From Roseicella aerolata (GTDB lineage: Bacteria > Pseudomonadota > Alphaproteobacteria > Acetobacterales > Acetobacteraceae), in the NCBI RefSeq assembly GCF_020523605.1, contig NZ_JAJAQI010000004.1, forward strand, positions 62,001 to 126,000: a stretch of DNA of 64,000 nucleotides, in the 5' to 3' direction. The notes below the pieces were generated by a model. It was not told where the DNA came from. It made no database searches and worked only from the letters and a program-made list of their open reading frames with translations. The translations under genes were made by a program, and so were the position numbers. Shown here one piece after another: positions 21,492-30,231 of the stretch (position 1 is the stretch's first letter; every line of letters starts with the position of its first letter).

Positions 21492-23093
21492 ATGGCCTCG
21501 CATATCGTGGTGGTGGGGTCCGGCCTCGGCGGGCTGGCAGCGGCGGCGACGGCGGCGGCGCGCGGGCATCGCGTGACGGTGCTGGACAAGAACCCCTGGC
21601 TCGGCGGCAAGGCGGCGGTGCTGAACCTGCCGGACCCGGAGCGTCCCGGCAGCAACCAGGGCTTCCGCTTCGACATGGGCCCGACCATCCTGACCGTGCC
21701 GCGCGTGCTGCGCCGGATCTATGCCGAGGCAGGCCGGGACCAACAGGCGGAGCTGCCGCTGATCCGGCTCGACCCGCAGTGGCGCTGCTTCTTCGACGAC
21801 AATACCCGCATCGACCTGCTGGAGAATGTGGAGGCCATGGCCCGCGCCATGGACCAGTTCGCCCCCGGCACCGGCCAGGGCGCCGGCTACCGCCGCTTCC
21901 AGCAGGTGGCCGAGACGCTGCACGAGATCTCCGAGAAGTTCTTCTTCTGGAAGTCGGTCGAGGGCATCACCGACACCATCGACATGCGGGCCAATTTCAA
22001 CCCGGATACCATGCGTGACGTCTTGGCGCTGCGCATGGGCAGGACGGTGGCGAAGGTGATCCGCGGCCATGTGCCGGATGCGCGGCTGGCCCAGATGCTG
22101 GACCATTTCTGCCAGTATGTCGGATCGAACCCCTACCAGGCGCCGGCGGTGCTCTGCTCGATCGGCGACATGCAGGCGACGGAGGGGGTCTGGTATCCGG
22201 TGGGCGGCACCCGCGCTGTTGCGGAAGGCCTGGCGAAGCTCGCGGCCGAGCTCGGCGCCGATCTCCGCCCGAACACCGAGGTGACCGGCTTCGAGGTCGA
22301 GAACGGCGCGGTGAAGGCCGTCCGCACCGCCTCGGGCGAGCGGATCGCCTGCGACGCCGTCATCTCCAACATGGACGCCATCCGCACCTACAAGGAGCTG
22401 GTGGGCGGCGAGACCGGCCGGCGCTACGAGAAGAAGGGCTATGAGCCGGCCTGCTCGGGCGTCGTGCTCTACCTGGGTCTCCGCAGGCGCTACGAGCACC
22501 TGGCGCATCACTGCTTCGTCTTCTCCCGCGACGCGGAGGAGGAGTTCGACAGCATCTACCGCAAGGGCGAGCCGGCGCCGGACCCGACCGCCTATCTCGC
22601 CGCGCCCTCCTGCTCGGACGACACCGTCGCGCCGGAAGGCGGCGAGGCGCTCTATGTGCTGGTCCACACCCCCTATCTCCGCCCGCACCATGACTGGTCG
22701 AGGATGCTTCCGGCCTACCGCCAGGTGATCCTCGACAAGCTGAAGCGCACGGCGGGGATGGAGGATATCGAGGAGCGGATCGTGGTCGAGCAGGCGCTGA
22801 CGCCGGCCGACATCCATGAGCGCTACAAGGTGCTGAACGGCGCGATCTACGGGCTGGCCAGCCACGGCGCCTTCACCGGCGCCTTCAAGCCGGGCAACCG
22901 GTCGAAGGCGGTGAAGGGGCTCTATCTCTGCGGCGGCGCCGCGCATCCGGGCCCGGGCATGCCGATGGTGATGATGAGCGGCTGGATCGCCGCCGATGCG
23001 CTGGACCGGGACCTCGGCGGGCGGGGGATGAGGCCGGAGGCGGATTTCGCGGGGCAGCGCGACGCCGTGCGCGCCCGCATGGCGGCCGAGTAG
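21492..23093 (+). CDS. crtP: CrtP-like C30 carotenoid terminal-methyl oxidase
   Basis: A 533-residue paralogue of CrtN. The FAD motif is HIVVVGSGLGGLAAAATAAA, then GGKAAVLNL and FDMGPTILTVP. QYVGSNPYQAPAVLCSIGD, then WYPVGGTRAVAEGLAK, AVISNMDAIRTYKELVGG and PGPGMPMVMMSGW follow staphylococcal CrtP closely by eye. CrtP oxidises terminal methyl groups of diapocarotenes to aldehydes. It is the second gene of the locus, 185 bp after crtN and 6 bp before the acyltransferase, so it heads a tight group crtP-plsC-like-crtQ-hpnCD. Confidence 0.85.
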   Translation: MASHIVVVGSGLGGLAAAATAAARGHRVTVLDKNPWLGGKAAVLNLPDPERPGSNQGFRFDMGPTILTVPRVLRRIYAEAGRDQQAELPLIRLDPQWRCFFDDNTRIDLLENVEAMARAMDQFAPGTGQGAGYRRFQQVAETLHEISEKFFFWKSVEGITDTIDMRANFNPDTMRDVLALRMGRTVAKVIRGHVPDARLAQMLDHFCQYVGSNPYQAPAVLCSIGDMQATEGVWYPVGGTRAVAEGLAKLAAELGADLRPNTEVTGFEVENGAVKAVRTASGERIACDAVISNMDAIRTYKELVGGETGRRYEKKGYEPACSGVVLYLGLRRRYEHLAHHCFVFSRDAEEEFDSIYRKGEPAPDPTAYLAAPSCSDDTVAPEGGEALYVLVHTPYLRPHHDWSRMLPAYRQVILDKLKRTAGMEDIEERIVVEQALTPADIHERYKVLNGAIYGLASHGAFTGAFKPGNRSKAVKGLYLCGGAAHPGPGMPMVMMSGWIAADALDRDLGGRGMRPEADFAGQRDAVRARMAAE

Positions 23094-23099
23094 CCCGCC

Positions 23100-23921
23100 A
23101 TGGCGGAGGCGCGGGCAGGGGAGGGGGCATCGCCGGTCGCGCTCTTCTCGCCGGCGCGCTTCGCCTTCTTCCGCCTCATCTTCGCCCGTTTCGCCGGCAG
23201 GCATCTGCGTGCGGTGCGGGTCGCCGAATGGGGCCTGCCGCCGCCGGACGATCCCGGCCGGCCGCTGGTGGTCTATGCCAACCACCCCTCCTGGTGGGAT
23301 GGCGTCGCCTTCATGCTCTACTCGACGCAGCTCTTCCCGGGGCGGCGCATGTTCATCCCGATGGAGGCGCAGGCGCTCTCCCGCTACGGCTTCATGCGGC
23401 GGCTCGGCGTCTTCGGGGTGGAGCAGCAATCGGCCCGCGGGGCGGTGGCCTTCCTGCGCACGGCCAGGGCGGTGCTGGCCGAGCCCTCCCGCATGCTCTG
23501 GATGAATGCCCCCGGCCGCTTCATGGATGTGCGGGAGCGACCGGTGCCGATGGCGCCCGGCCTGGTGCGGCTGCCCGAACTGGCGCCGGAGGCGCGCTTC
23601 CTGCCGATGGCGATCGAGTACCCCTTCTGGTCAGAGCGCGCCCCGGAGATGCTGGCCGCGTTCGGCCCGCCGATCGAGGGCGCCGCGCTGGCCGCGCTCA
23701 AGCGCGAGGCGCGCGCCGAGACCCTGGCCCGTGCTTTGGAGGCCACCATGGACCGCCTCGCCGCGGACGCCATGGCGCGCGACCCGGCCCGGTTCCGCGA
23801 CCTGCTGCAGGGCCGGGAGGGCATGGGCGGCATCTATGAGCGCTGGCGCCGGCTGCAGGCCGTGGCGCGCGGCAAGCCCTTCGACCCGCGCCACGATCCT
23901 TCGGTGGGAGGAAGCGCATGA
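23100..23921 (+). CDS. Lysophospholipid acyltransferase-family protein of the carotenoid locus
   Basis: A 273-residue PlsC-superfamily acyltransferase. The catalytic HX4D motif is NHPSWWD with H62 and D67. The second block, usually a PEGTR-type motif that binds phosphate, is replaced by WMNAPGRFMDVRERP, suggesting an acceptor other than a lysophospholipid. FGVEQQSARGAVAFL and FLPMAIEYPFW are also present. In this locus it probably acylates the sugar of the carotenoid ester, replacing the unrelated CrtO of staphylococci (inference). The start lies 6 bp after crtP. Confidence 0.8.
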   Translation: MAEARAGEGASPVALFSPARFAFFRLIFARFAGRHLRAVRVAEWGLPPPDDPGRPLVVYANHPSWWDGVAFMLYSTQLFPGRRMFIPMEAQALSRYGFMRRLGVFGVEQQSARGAVAFLRTARAVLAEPSRMLWMNAPGRFMDVRERPVPMAPGLVRLPELAPEARFLPMAIEYPFWSERAPEMLAAFGPPIEGAALAALKREARAETLARALEATMDRLAADAMARDPARFRDLLQGREGMGGIYERWRRLQAVARGKPFDPRHDPSVGGSA

Positions 23922-23994
23922 AGCCGGTAGGTGAGAAAGCCCAGAGAAATAGAAGGGGGGTGCGGGGGGGATACTTCCCCCCCGTTCTTTCCTG

Positions 23995-25089
23995 ATGGAC
24001 TGGACCTGGCTCTGCCTCGGCCTCACCGCCCTGCCCGCGGCGCTTGGCGTCCATAACCTGCGGCGCCTGCCGACGCTGCCGGAGGCACCGGCCGAGGGCC
24101 TCGTCTCCATCCTCATCCCCGCTCGCAACGAAGCCGCGAATATCGAGGCCTGCGTCGCGGCGGCGCTGGCCAGCCGCGGCGCCGCGGTCGAGGTGGTGGT
24201 GATCGATGATGGCTCGACCGACGGGACGGCCGGGATCGTCCGGCGCCTCGCCTCCGCCGATCCGCGGGTGCGGCTGATCGCGGCGCCGCCCCTGCCGCCG
24301 GACTGGACCGGCAAGGTCCATGCCTGCGCCCGGCTGGCCGAGGCGGCACGGGGCGACTGGCTGCTCTTCATCGATGCCGATGTGCGGCTCGCGCCTGGCG
24401 CGGCGGCGGCCATGGCGGCGCATGCGCAGGTGAAGGGCCTCGCCATGGTCAGCGGGGTGCCCCGGCAGCTCATCGGCTCGGTGGGCGAGGCGCTGACGGT
24501 GCCGGGGATCAATTTCCTCCTGCTCGGCTACCTGCCCGGCGGCGGGCGGGCGGAGACGGTGCGGCCGGACCTGGCCGCCGCCTGCGGGCAACTCGTCCTC
24601 TGCGAGCGGCGCGCCTACGAGGCCATCGGCGGCCATGGCGCGGTGCGCCGCGTGCTGCATGACGGGCTGGCCCTGGCCCGCCGCTTCCGGGCGGAGGGGC
24701 ACCGGACCGAGGTGGTGGACGGCGCCCCGCTGGCGACCTGCCGCATGTATCGCGGCTTCCGGGAGAGCTGGGCCGGCTTCCTGAAGAACGCTCGGGAAGG
24801 GATGGCGACCCCGCTCGGCCTGCCGATCTGGACCGTGCTGCTGGCCGGCGCGCATCTCTGGCCCTGGGCGCTGCTGCCGGAACCCCAGGCTTTCCTCGCC
24901 ATTGCGCTGATGCTGGCGCTGCGCGCGGCCGTCACGATCCGGGTGCGGGAGCCCTGGTGGACCATTCCGCTGCACCCCCTGACCATGCTGGTGGCGCTGG
25001 CCATCCAGTGGTGGGCGCTGGCGCGCTGGGCGATGGGCCGGCCGGCGGGCTGGAAAGGGCGCGCATATCCGGCCACAAAGGCGGCATGA
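23995..25089 (+). CDS. crtQ: CrtQ-like family 2 glycosyltransferase
   Basis: A 364-residue GT2 enzyme with an N-terminal hydrophobic segment (MDWTWLCLGLTALPAALG) and C-terminal membrane helices. The nucleotide-sugar motif is VVIDDGSTDGT (D71, D72). The metal-binding DxD is D127-A-D129 in FIDADVRL. CRMYRGFRESWAGFLKN and the ending GRPAGWKGRAYPATK follow staphylococcal CrtQ, which forms the glucosyl ester of diaponeurosporenoic acid. The same role on a C30 carotenoid acid is inferred. The TGA overlaps the hpnCD start (ATGA). The 73-bp gap before it carries opposed G7/C7 runs. Confidence 0.82.
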   Translation: MDWTWLCLGLTALPAALGVHNLRRLPTLPEAPAEGLVSILIPARNEAANIEACVAAALASRGAAVEVVVIDDGSTDGTAGIVRRLASADPRVRLIAAPPLPPDWTGKVHACARLAEAARGDWLLFIDADVRLAPGAAAAMAAHAQVKGLAMVSGVPRQLIGSVGEALTVPGINFLLLGYLPGGGRAETVRPDLAAACGQLVLCERRAYEAIGGHGAVRRVLHDGLALARRFRAEGHRTEVVDGAPLATCRMYRGFRESWAGFLKNAREGMATPLGLPIWTVLLAGAHLWPWALLPEPQAFLAIALMLALRAAVTIRVREPWWTIPLHPLTMLVALAIQWWALARWAMGRPAGWKGRAYPATKAA

Positions 25090-26759
25090 GTGCCCCCGTC
25101 GAATTGAGCCCCCCCGGGGGCACCAGCCTCGCCGTCTCCGCGACGCCGACGCGCGACCACGACGAGGAGAATTTCCCGACCGCCTCCCTGCTGCTGGCCA
25201 GGCCGCTGCGGGCCAGGGTCATGGCCTTCTACCGCTTCGTCCGCGTCGCGGATGATATCGGGGACAGCCCGGACCTGCCGCCCGAGGAGAAGCTCCGCCG
25301 GCTGGACGCCATCGAACGGGCACTGGACGAGCCGGCCACCGCGGTGCCGGAGGCGGCGGCGATGCACCGGGCCGGCGTCGGGGTGGAGGAGGCGCGGCTG
25401 ATGCTCTCCGCCTTCCGCCAGGACGCGGTGAAGCACCGCTATGCCGATTGGGCGGAGCTGGAGGACTACTGCCGCCGCTCCGCCGACCCGGTCGGGCGGA
25501 TGCTGCTGCGGCTGCATGGGGATAGCGCGAATGCCCCGGCCAATGCCGCGGCGGATGCGCTCTGCACCGCCTTGCAGGTGCTGAACCACCTGCAGGACCT
25601 GGTGCCGGACCGGGACTCGCTCGGCCGGATCTACCTGCCGGTCGCCTGGATGGACCTCGCCGGCGGCGAGGCGGCCTTCTTCGATCCGAAGAACACGGCG
25701 CAGCGGCGGGCGGTGCTGGACGCGGCGCTCGACCGGGTCGAGGAGCAGCTCGACCGCGCCAGCGCCCTGCCGCGGCTGCTGCGGTCCCGCCGCCTGGCGA
25801 TCCAGTCCGCCATGACCATCGGCTGCGGCCGGCGGCTGCTGGCGCGGCTGCGGCAGGGCGACCCGGTGCTGGGACGCGTCGCGCTGACCAAGGCCGATTT
25901 CGCCGCGGCGCTGGCCGGGGCCGTCACCCTCGGGCCGCGGGATGCGCCGATCGTCGCCGCCCGCGTCTCCCGCGCCGGCTCCTCCTTCGCCCGCGGCATG
26001 GCGGCGCTGAAGGGGGGGCGGCGGCGGGCGCTCTGGGCGGTCTATGCCTTCTGCCGGGCGGTGGACGACATCGCCGATGGCGCCATGCCCGAAGGCGAGA
26101 AGCGCCGCTTCCTCGCGGACTGGCGGCGCAAGCTCACGGCGCCGGACTGCGTCCTCTCGCGGGAACTGGCCTGGGCGCGGCAGGCGCATGGCGTGCCGCT
26201 CTCCGAATGCGAGGCGATGATCGCCGGCATGGAGACGGACAGCGCCGACAGGCTGCGGCTGGAGACGGAGGCCGATCTCGACCTCTATTGCCGCCGCGTC
26301 GCCGGCAGTGTCGGCGCGATGAGCGTGCGCATCTTCGGCGCGCCGGAGGCGGAAGGGTTCGGCCTGGCGCTCGGCCATACCTTCCAGCTCACCAACATCC
26401 TCCGCGACGTGGACGAGGATGCGCTGCGCGAACGGGTCTATGTCCCGCGCGATCTCCTCGCGGCCGAGGGCATCCCGGACGGGCCGGCGCAAGAGATCGT
26501 CGCGCATCCCCGCTTCCCCGCCATCTGCGCCCGGCTCGGCGAGCGGGCGCGCGAGGGCTTCGCCGCGGCGGAGCGGGACATCCGCGCCTTCGACGCCGGG
26601 GCGATGCTGCCGGCAGCCGTCATGATGTGGGGCTACCGGCGGCTGCTCGACCGGCTGTTGGCGCGCGGCTGGCAGGCGCGTGGCGAGCGGCCGCGGCTGA
26701 CCACCGGCGAGAAGCTGCGCATGGCCTGGATGGCGCTCGGCTTCGGGCGGGCGATGTGA
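25086..26759 (+). CDS. hpnCD: Fused squalene-pathway synthase HpnC-HpnD
   Basis: A 557-residue fusion of two trans-prenyltransferase-fold enzymes in one uninterrupted frame. Residues 1-275 match HpnC (HDEENFPTASLLLARPLRAR) with D-rich motif DDIGD at 56-60 and HLQDLVPD at about 169-176. Residues 285-557 match HpnD (SSFARGMAALKGGRRRALWA) with DDIAD at 327-331 and NILRDVDED ending near 445. HpnD joins two farnesyl diphosphates to presqualene diphosphate, and HpnC converts that to hydroxysqualene. These are normally separate, often adjacent, genes. The ATG overlaps the crtQ stop. Confidence 0.9.
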   Translation: MSAPVELSPPGGTSLAVSATPTRDHDEENFPTASLLLARPLRARVMAFYRFVRVADDIGDSPDLPPEEKLRRLDAIERALDEPATAVPEAAAMHRAGVGVEEARLMLSAFRQDAVKHRYADWAELEDYCRRSADPVGRMLLRLHGDSANAPANAAADALCTALQVLNHLQDLVPDRDSLGRIYLPVAWMDLAGGEAAFFDPKNTAQRRAVLDAALDRVEEQLDRASALPRLLRSRRLAIQSAMTIGCGRRLLARLRQGDPVLGRVALTKADFAAALAGAVTLGPRDAPIVAARVSRAGSSFARGMAALKGGRRRALWAVYAFCRAVDDIADGAMPEGEKRRFLADWRRKLTAPDCVLSRELAWARQAHGVPLSECEAMIAGMETDSADRLRLETEADLDLYCRRVAGSVGAMSVRIFGAPEAEGFGLALGHTFQLTNILRDVDEDALRERVYVPRDLLAAEGIPDGPAQEIVAHPRFPAICARLGERAREGFAAAERDIRAFDAGAMLPAAVMMWGYRRLLDRLLARGWQARGERPRLTTGEKLRMAWMALGFGRAM

Positions 26760-26993
26760 GCCGGCATTTCCCCTGCTTCCGCCGCGCACCGGCCCCGCCG
26801 CGGTGCCGGGCCGGCAGGCGCCCGGCCTCGGCACCCGCGGCCCGGCGGCATCAAGACCTGCCTCCGCCCAGGCGGTGGCCGCGCGCGGACCCGGCGTGCG
26901 GGCCGGTCCGGATCCGTGCCGGGCGGCAGGCCATCATGCCTGGCCTTGGCCGCCGCCTGGCCCTGACCGGTGCCGCCATGGCCGGAGCGCGCC
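26760..26993. other. Non-coding part of the hpnCD-hpnE gap
   Basis: The 358-bp gap between hpnCD and hpnE begins with about 230 bp of GC-rich sequence in which no gene or clear promoter is visible. The remainder is R2 copy 1. Confidence 0.4.
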
Positions 26994-27114
26994 TGACATT
27001 TGGCGCATGACGTCCCGACCTGCGGCCCGCGGAGCGGGCCGGGCGCGCAGGGCCCGGTGGGCCGCCGGCATTCGAGGCACGACATGCGTCCGCATGTCAT
27101 GAGCCAGGTATGAC
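26994..27114 (+). repeat. R2 direct repeat, copy 1 (before hpnE)
   Basis: It begins TGACATTTGGC. Positions 27006-27048 (43 bp) are identical to 30057-30099. It contains the perfect hairpin CGGCCCGC-gga-GCGGGCCG at 27023-27041 and GACATGC-gtcc-GCATGTC at 27081-27098, and ends GAGCCAGGTATGA just before the hpnE ATG. Copy 2 has the same elements in the same order and orientation after the aldehyde dehydrogenase, so the two copies bracket hpnE-aldH. Confidence 0.85.
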
Positions 27115-27117
27115 ACC

Positions 27118-28332
27118 ATGACCATCCATGTGATCGGCGCCGGCGTCGCGGGCCTCGCCGCGGCGCTGGCGCTCGCCGAGGCCGGCCGCCCGGTCGTCCT
27201 GCATGAGGCGGCCCCGAATGCCGGCGGGCGCTGCCGCGCCCTGCCGGACGGCACCGATAACGGCACCCATGCGCTGCTCGGGGCCAATACCGCCGCGCTC
27301 GGCCTGCTGCGGCGCATCGGCGCGCTGGAGGGCTGGGTGGAGCCGGAGCCGGACGGCCTGCAGGTGCTCGACCTGCGGGATGGCCGGGCCTTCCGCGTCG
27401 CGCTCTCCCCTTTCGGCTGGCGTGACCCGGCGCTGCGGCCGCCCGGCCTCTCGGGCGGCGCGCTGCTGGCGCTGGCGAGACTGGCGCTGCCGGGGCGGGA
27501 CCGCGCGGTCGGCCCGGCCATGGCGGCGCATCCCGAATTCCATCGCGGCTTCGTCGATCCGCTGGTCATCGCGGCGCTGAACACGCCGAGCGAGGAGGCC
27601 TCCGCCAACCGTCTCGGCGCGGTGCTGCGGCGGCTCGGCGGGCGCGGCGCGACGCGGCTGCTGGTGGCGCGCGACGGGCTCGGGCCGGATCTCGTGGCGC
27701 CGGCGCTCGCGGCGCTGGAGCGCGCCGGCGCCACCCTCCGCTTCGGCGCCCGGCTGCGCCGGCTGGTGACGCAGGGCGGCCGCGTCGTCGCGCTCGATTT
27801 CGGCGAGGAGGCCGTGCCGCTCGGCCCCGGCGATGCCGTGGTGCTGGCGACGCCGCCCTGGGAGAGCCAGCGCCTGCTGCCGCATCTCGAGACGCCTACC
27901 GGCTACGCCCCGATCGTCAATCTCCATTACGCCCGCCGGGGGGCCGGGCCCGTCCGCTTCATCGGCATGCTGGAGGCGCTCTGCCAATGGGTGCTGGTGC
28001 GGCCCACCGGCGTCAGCGTCACGGTCAGCGCCGGGGATGCGGCGGCGCGGGAGGACCAGGCGGTGCTCGGCCCGCGCGCCTGGGCGGAACTGCGCCGGGC
28101 GGCGCTCGCCTTCGGCCTTCCCGGCGACTGGCCGGAGGCGCCGCCGCCCTGCCGGGTGGTGAAGGAGCGCCGCGCCACGCCGCGCCACAGCCCCGGCCCG
28201 CCGCTGCGCCCACCGCGGCTGCCGCTGGCGAATCTGGCGCTCGCCGGCGACTGGACCGACCCGGTGCTGCCGGCGACCATCGAGGCTTCCGTCCGCAGCG
28301 GGGAGGCGGCGGCCGGGGTGCTGCTGCGGTAG
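27118..28332 (+). CDS. hpnE: Hydroxysqualene dehydroxylase HpnE
   Basis: A 404-residue FAD-dependent amine-oxidoreductase-fold enzyme that reduces hydroxysqualene to squalene, the third step of the HpnCDE route. The FAD motif is IHVIGAGVAGLAAALALAEA. PNAGGRCRALPDGTDNGTHA, ALLGANTAALGLLRRIGA and the C-terminal ALAGDWTDPVLPATIEASV are typical of HpnE. The length is normal. The region just before the ATG, including any ribosome-binding site, belongs to R2 copy 1, so expression of hpnE may depend on the repeat (inference). Confidence 0.88.
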   Translation: MTIHVIGAGVAGLAAALALAEAGRPVVLHEAAPNAGGRCRALPDGTDNGTHALLGANTAALGLLRRIGALEGWVEPEPDGLQVLDLRDGRAFRVALSPFGWRDPALRPPGLSGGALLALARLALPGRDRAVGPAMAAHPEFHRGFVDPLVIAALNTPSEEASANRLGAVLRRLGGRGATRLLVARDGLGPDLVAPALAALERAGATLRFGARLRRLVTQGGRVVALDFGEEAVPLGPGDAVVLATPPWESQRLLPHLETPTGYAPIVNLHYARRGAGPVRFIGMLEALCQWVLVRPTGVSVTVSAGDAAAREDQAVLGPRAWAELRRAALAFGLPGDWPEAPPPCRVVKERRATPRHSPGPPLRPPRLPLANLALAGDWTDPVLPATIEASVRSGEAAAGVLLR

Positions 28333-28678
28333 CGGCGGATGCGGCGGCCACCCGGGCCCGGCCGTTCTCGCCCGGCGGGGGCGGACCATGCCGCCCTGGC
28401 GCGCGGGCGGGGTCGGGCGGCTGGGCCGTGCGTGGAGGCGCGGCTCCCGCCCTTCCCGCGCGAGGGGGTGCAGCGAACCTCTCGTGCTCCCATCGCACGG
28501 CACGATGCGCGCAGCGCCGCTGCGGCGGCTGCACGCCATGTCCCTGGCGCCGGCCGCGATCGATCCGGCCCGATCGCGCGACTCGCCTGTCGCCTTGCGG
28601 ACGATCCGCCGCCACGGCCGGGCTGGAAAGGCGGCACGCCCGGATGCACCTCTTCCGCCACGAGCTTCAGGAGCGCCC
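28333..28678. other. Non-coding gap between hpnE and the aldehyde dehydrogenase
   Basis: 346 bp. The aldehyde dehydrogenase frame stays open upstream of its start here, but the extra residues resemble no aldehyde dehydrogenase N-terminus. No repeat, promoter or terminator could be assigned. An AGGAG at 28669-28673 serves the GTG start at 28679. Confidence 0.4.
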
Positions 28679-30061
28679 GTGCCCGACACCGCCCTGCCGA
28701 CCGAGGCCATCGAAGGCCCCGCTGCCGCCCTGGCCGCGCTGCGGGCCCTTGCCGCGCAGGAAGGGGTCCTGCCGCCCGGCCGGCGGCAGGACCTGCTGCG
28801 GGCGCTGGCCGCCCTGCTGCTCCGCCGCGCCGATGCGATCGCCGTCGCGCTCGATGCCGATTACGGCGGCCGCTGCATCGAGGAGACGCTGCTGGCCGAG
28901 GTGAAGCTGGTGGTGGACGCGGCGCGCCACAGCGCCGCGCGCCTGCACCGCTGGGCCAAGCCGCGCCGCGCCGGCGTGCCCTTTCCCTTCTGGCCGGCCC
29001 GCGCGGCGATCGAGCCGGTGCCGAAGGGCGTCATCGGCATCATGGCGCCCTGGAACTACCCCCTCCAACTCGCCCTGCTGCCGGCCGTGGATGCCGTCGC
29101 CGCCGGCAACCGGGTCGTCCTCAAGCCGGCCGAGGCGACGCCGCGCACCGCGGCGCTGCTGGCGGAGCTGCTCGCCGAGGCCTGGGGGCAGGACATCGCC
29201 CGGGTGATCCCGGGCGGCCCGGATGTCGCCGCCGCCTTCGCCGCGCAGCCCTGGGACCATCTGGTCTTCACCGGCGGCACGGAGACCGGCCGCAAGGTCA
29301 TGCAGGCCGCGGCCGCGAACCTGGTGCCGTTGACGCTGGAACTCGGCGGGAAATGCCCGGCGCTGGTGCTGCCCGGCGCCGACCTGGCGGAGGCGGCGCG
29401 CGCGATCCTCGCGGGGAAGGCGATCAATGCCGGCCAGACCTGCATCGCCCCCGACACCGTCCTGCTGGTCGGCCACGCGCCGGCGGAGTTCGCGGCGGCC
29501 TGCCGCGCCAGCGGCATCGGCCTGCCCGATACGGTGGTGGTGAATGACCGGCAGGCGGCGCGGCTGGATGCCCTCTGCGCCGGCGCGGCCCTGACCCCGC
29601 TGGCGGCGCCCGGTGCCGGCCGCCACCGTGCCCTGGCGCTGGCCGAGGCGCCGCCCGGCCATCCGCTGCACCAGGACGAGATCTTCGGCCCGGTGCTGGC
29701 CATGCAGCCGCTGCCCGATCTCGCGGCCGCCATCGCCTGGATCGCGGCGCGGCCGCGCCCGCTGGCCATCTACCTCTTCGGCGCGACATGGCGGGAGGAG
29801 GCTCAGGTCGCCGCCGCCACCCGGAGCGGGGCGCTGGTCTCCGGCCGCTGCGTGGAATACGCGGCCTTTCCCGCGCTGCCCTTCGGCGGCACCGGTGCCT
29901 CCGGCTTCGGGCGGCGGAACGGGGAGGCCGGGTTCCTGGAATTCAGCCTGTTGCGCGCCCGCGTGACGCATGGGCGCTGGAGCCTGTCGCGCCTGCTTGA
30001 CCCGCCCCGGACGGAGCGGAGCCGGAAGCTCATCCGGCAGGTTCTGACACTTGGCTCATGA
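28679..30061 (+). CDS. Aldehyde dehydrogenase of the carotenoid locus
   Basis: A 460-residue NAD(P)-dependent aldehyde dehydrogenase of the class-3-like type. The general base is E221 in TLELGGKCPAL and the nucleophile is C255 in NAGQTCIAPD. The spacing of 34 is canonical. GVIGIMAPWNYPLQLALLP and QDEIFGPVLAMQPL confirm the family. The hydrophobic or basic C-terminus (RTERSRKLIRQVL) recalls membrane-associated members. In staphyloxanthin synthesis an aldehyde dehydrogenase oxidises the CrtP-made aldehyde to the acid that is then glycosylated; the same step is inferred here. GTG 28679 has AGGAG five bases upstream. The last codons and stop lie inside R2 copy 2. Confidence 0.87.
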   Translation: MPDTALPTEAIEGPAAALAALRALAAQEGVLPPGRRQDLLRALAALLLRRADAIAVALDADYGGRCIEETLLAEVKLVVDAARHSAARLHRWAKPRRAGVPFPFWPARAAIEPVPKGVIGIMAPWNYPLQLALLPAVDAVAAGNRVVLKPAEATPRTAALLAELLAEAWGQDIARVIPGGPDVAAAFAAQPWDHLVFTGGTETGRKVMQAAAANLVPLTLELGGKCPALVLPGADLAEAARAILAGKAINAGQTCIAPDTVLLVGHAPAEFAAACRASGIGLPDTVVVNDRQAARLDALCAGAALTPLAAPGAGRHRALALAEAPPGHPLHQDEIFGPVLAMQPLPDLAAAIAWIAARPRPLAIYLFGATWREEAQVAAATRSGALVSGRCVEYAAFPALPFGGTGASGFGRRNGEAGFLEFSLLRARVTHGRWSLSRLLDPPRTERSRKLIRQVLTLGS

Positions 30062-30171
30062 CGTCCCGACCTGCGGCCCGCGGAGCGGGCCGGGCGCGCG
30101 AAGCCAAGGCCCGGAGGGCCGCCGGCGTTTGAGGCAGGACATGCGTCAGCATGTCATGAGTCGGGTATGAG
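30045..30171 (+). repeat. R2 direct repeat, copy 2 (at the aldehyde dehydrogenase 3' end)
   Basis: It begins TGACACTTGGC and includes the stop codon of the aldehyde dehydrogenase. Positions 30057-30099 are identical to copy 1. The hairpins CGGCCCGC/GCGGGCCG and GACATGC/GCATGTC are conserved, and the copy ends GAGTCGGGTATGA. About 3.05 kb separates the two copies. Confidence 0.85.
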
Positions 30172-30231
30172 ATAGGCCGATACGGGAGGGGGGGGGTTCC
30201 CGCCACGCCTCCTCCCATGTCCCTGGGTCTT

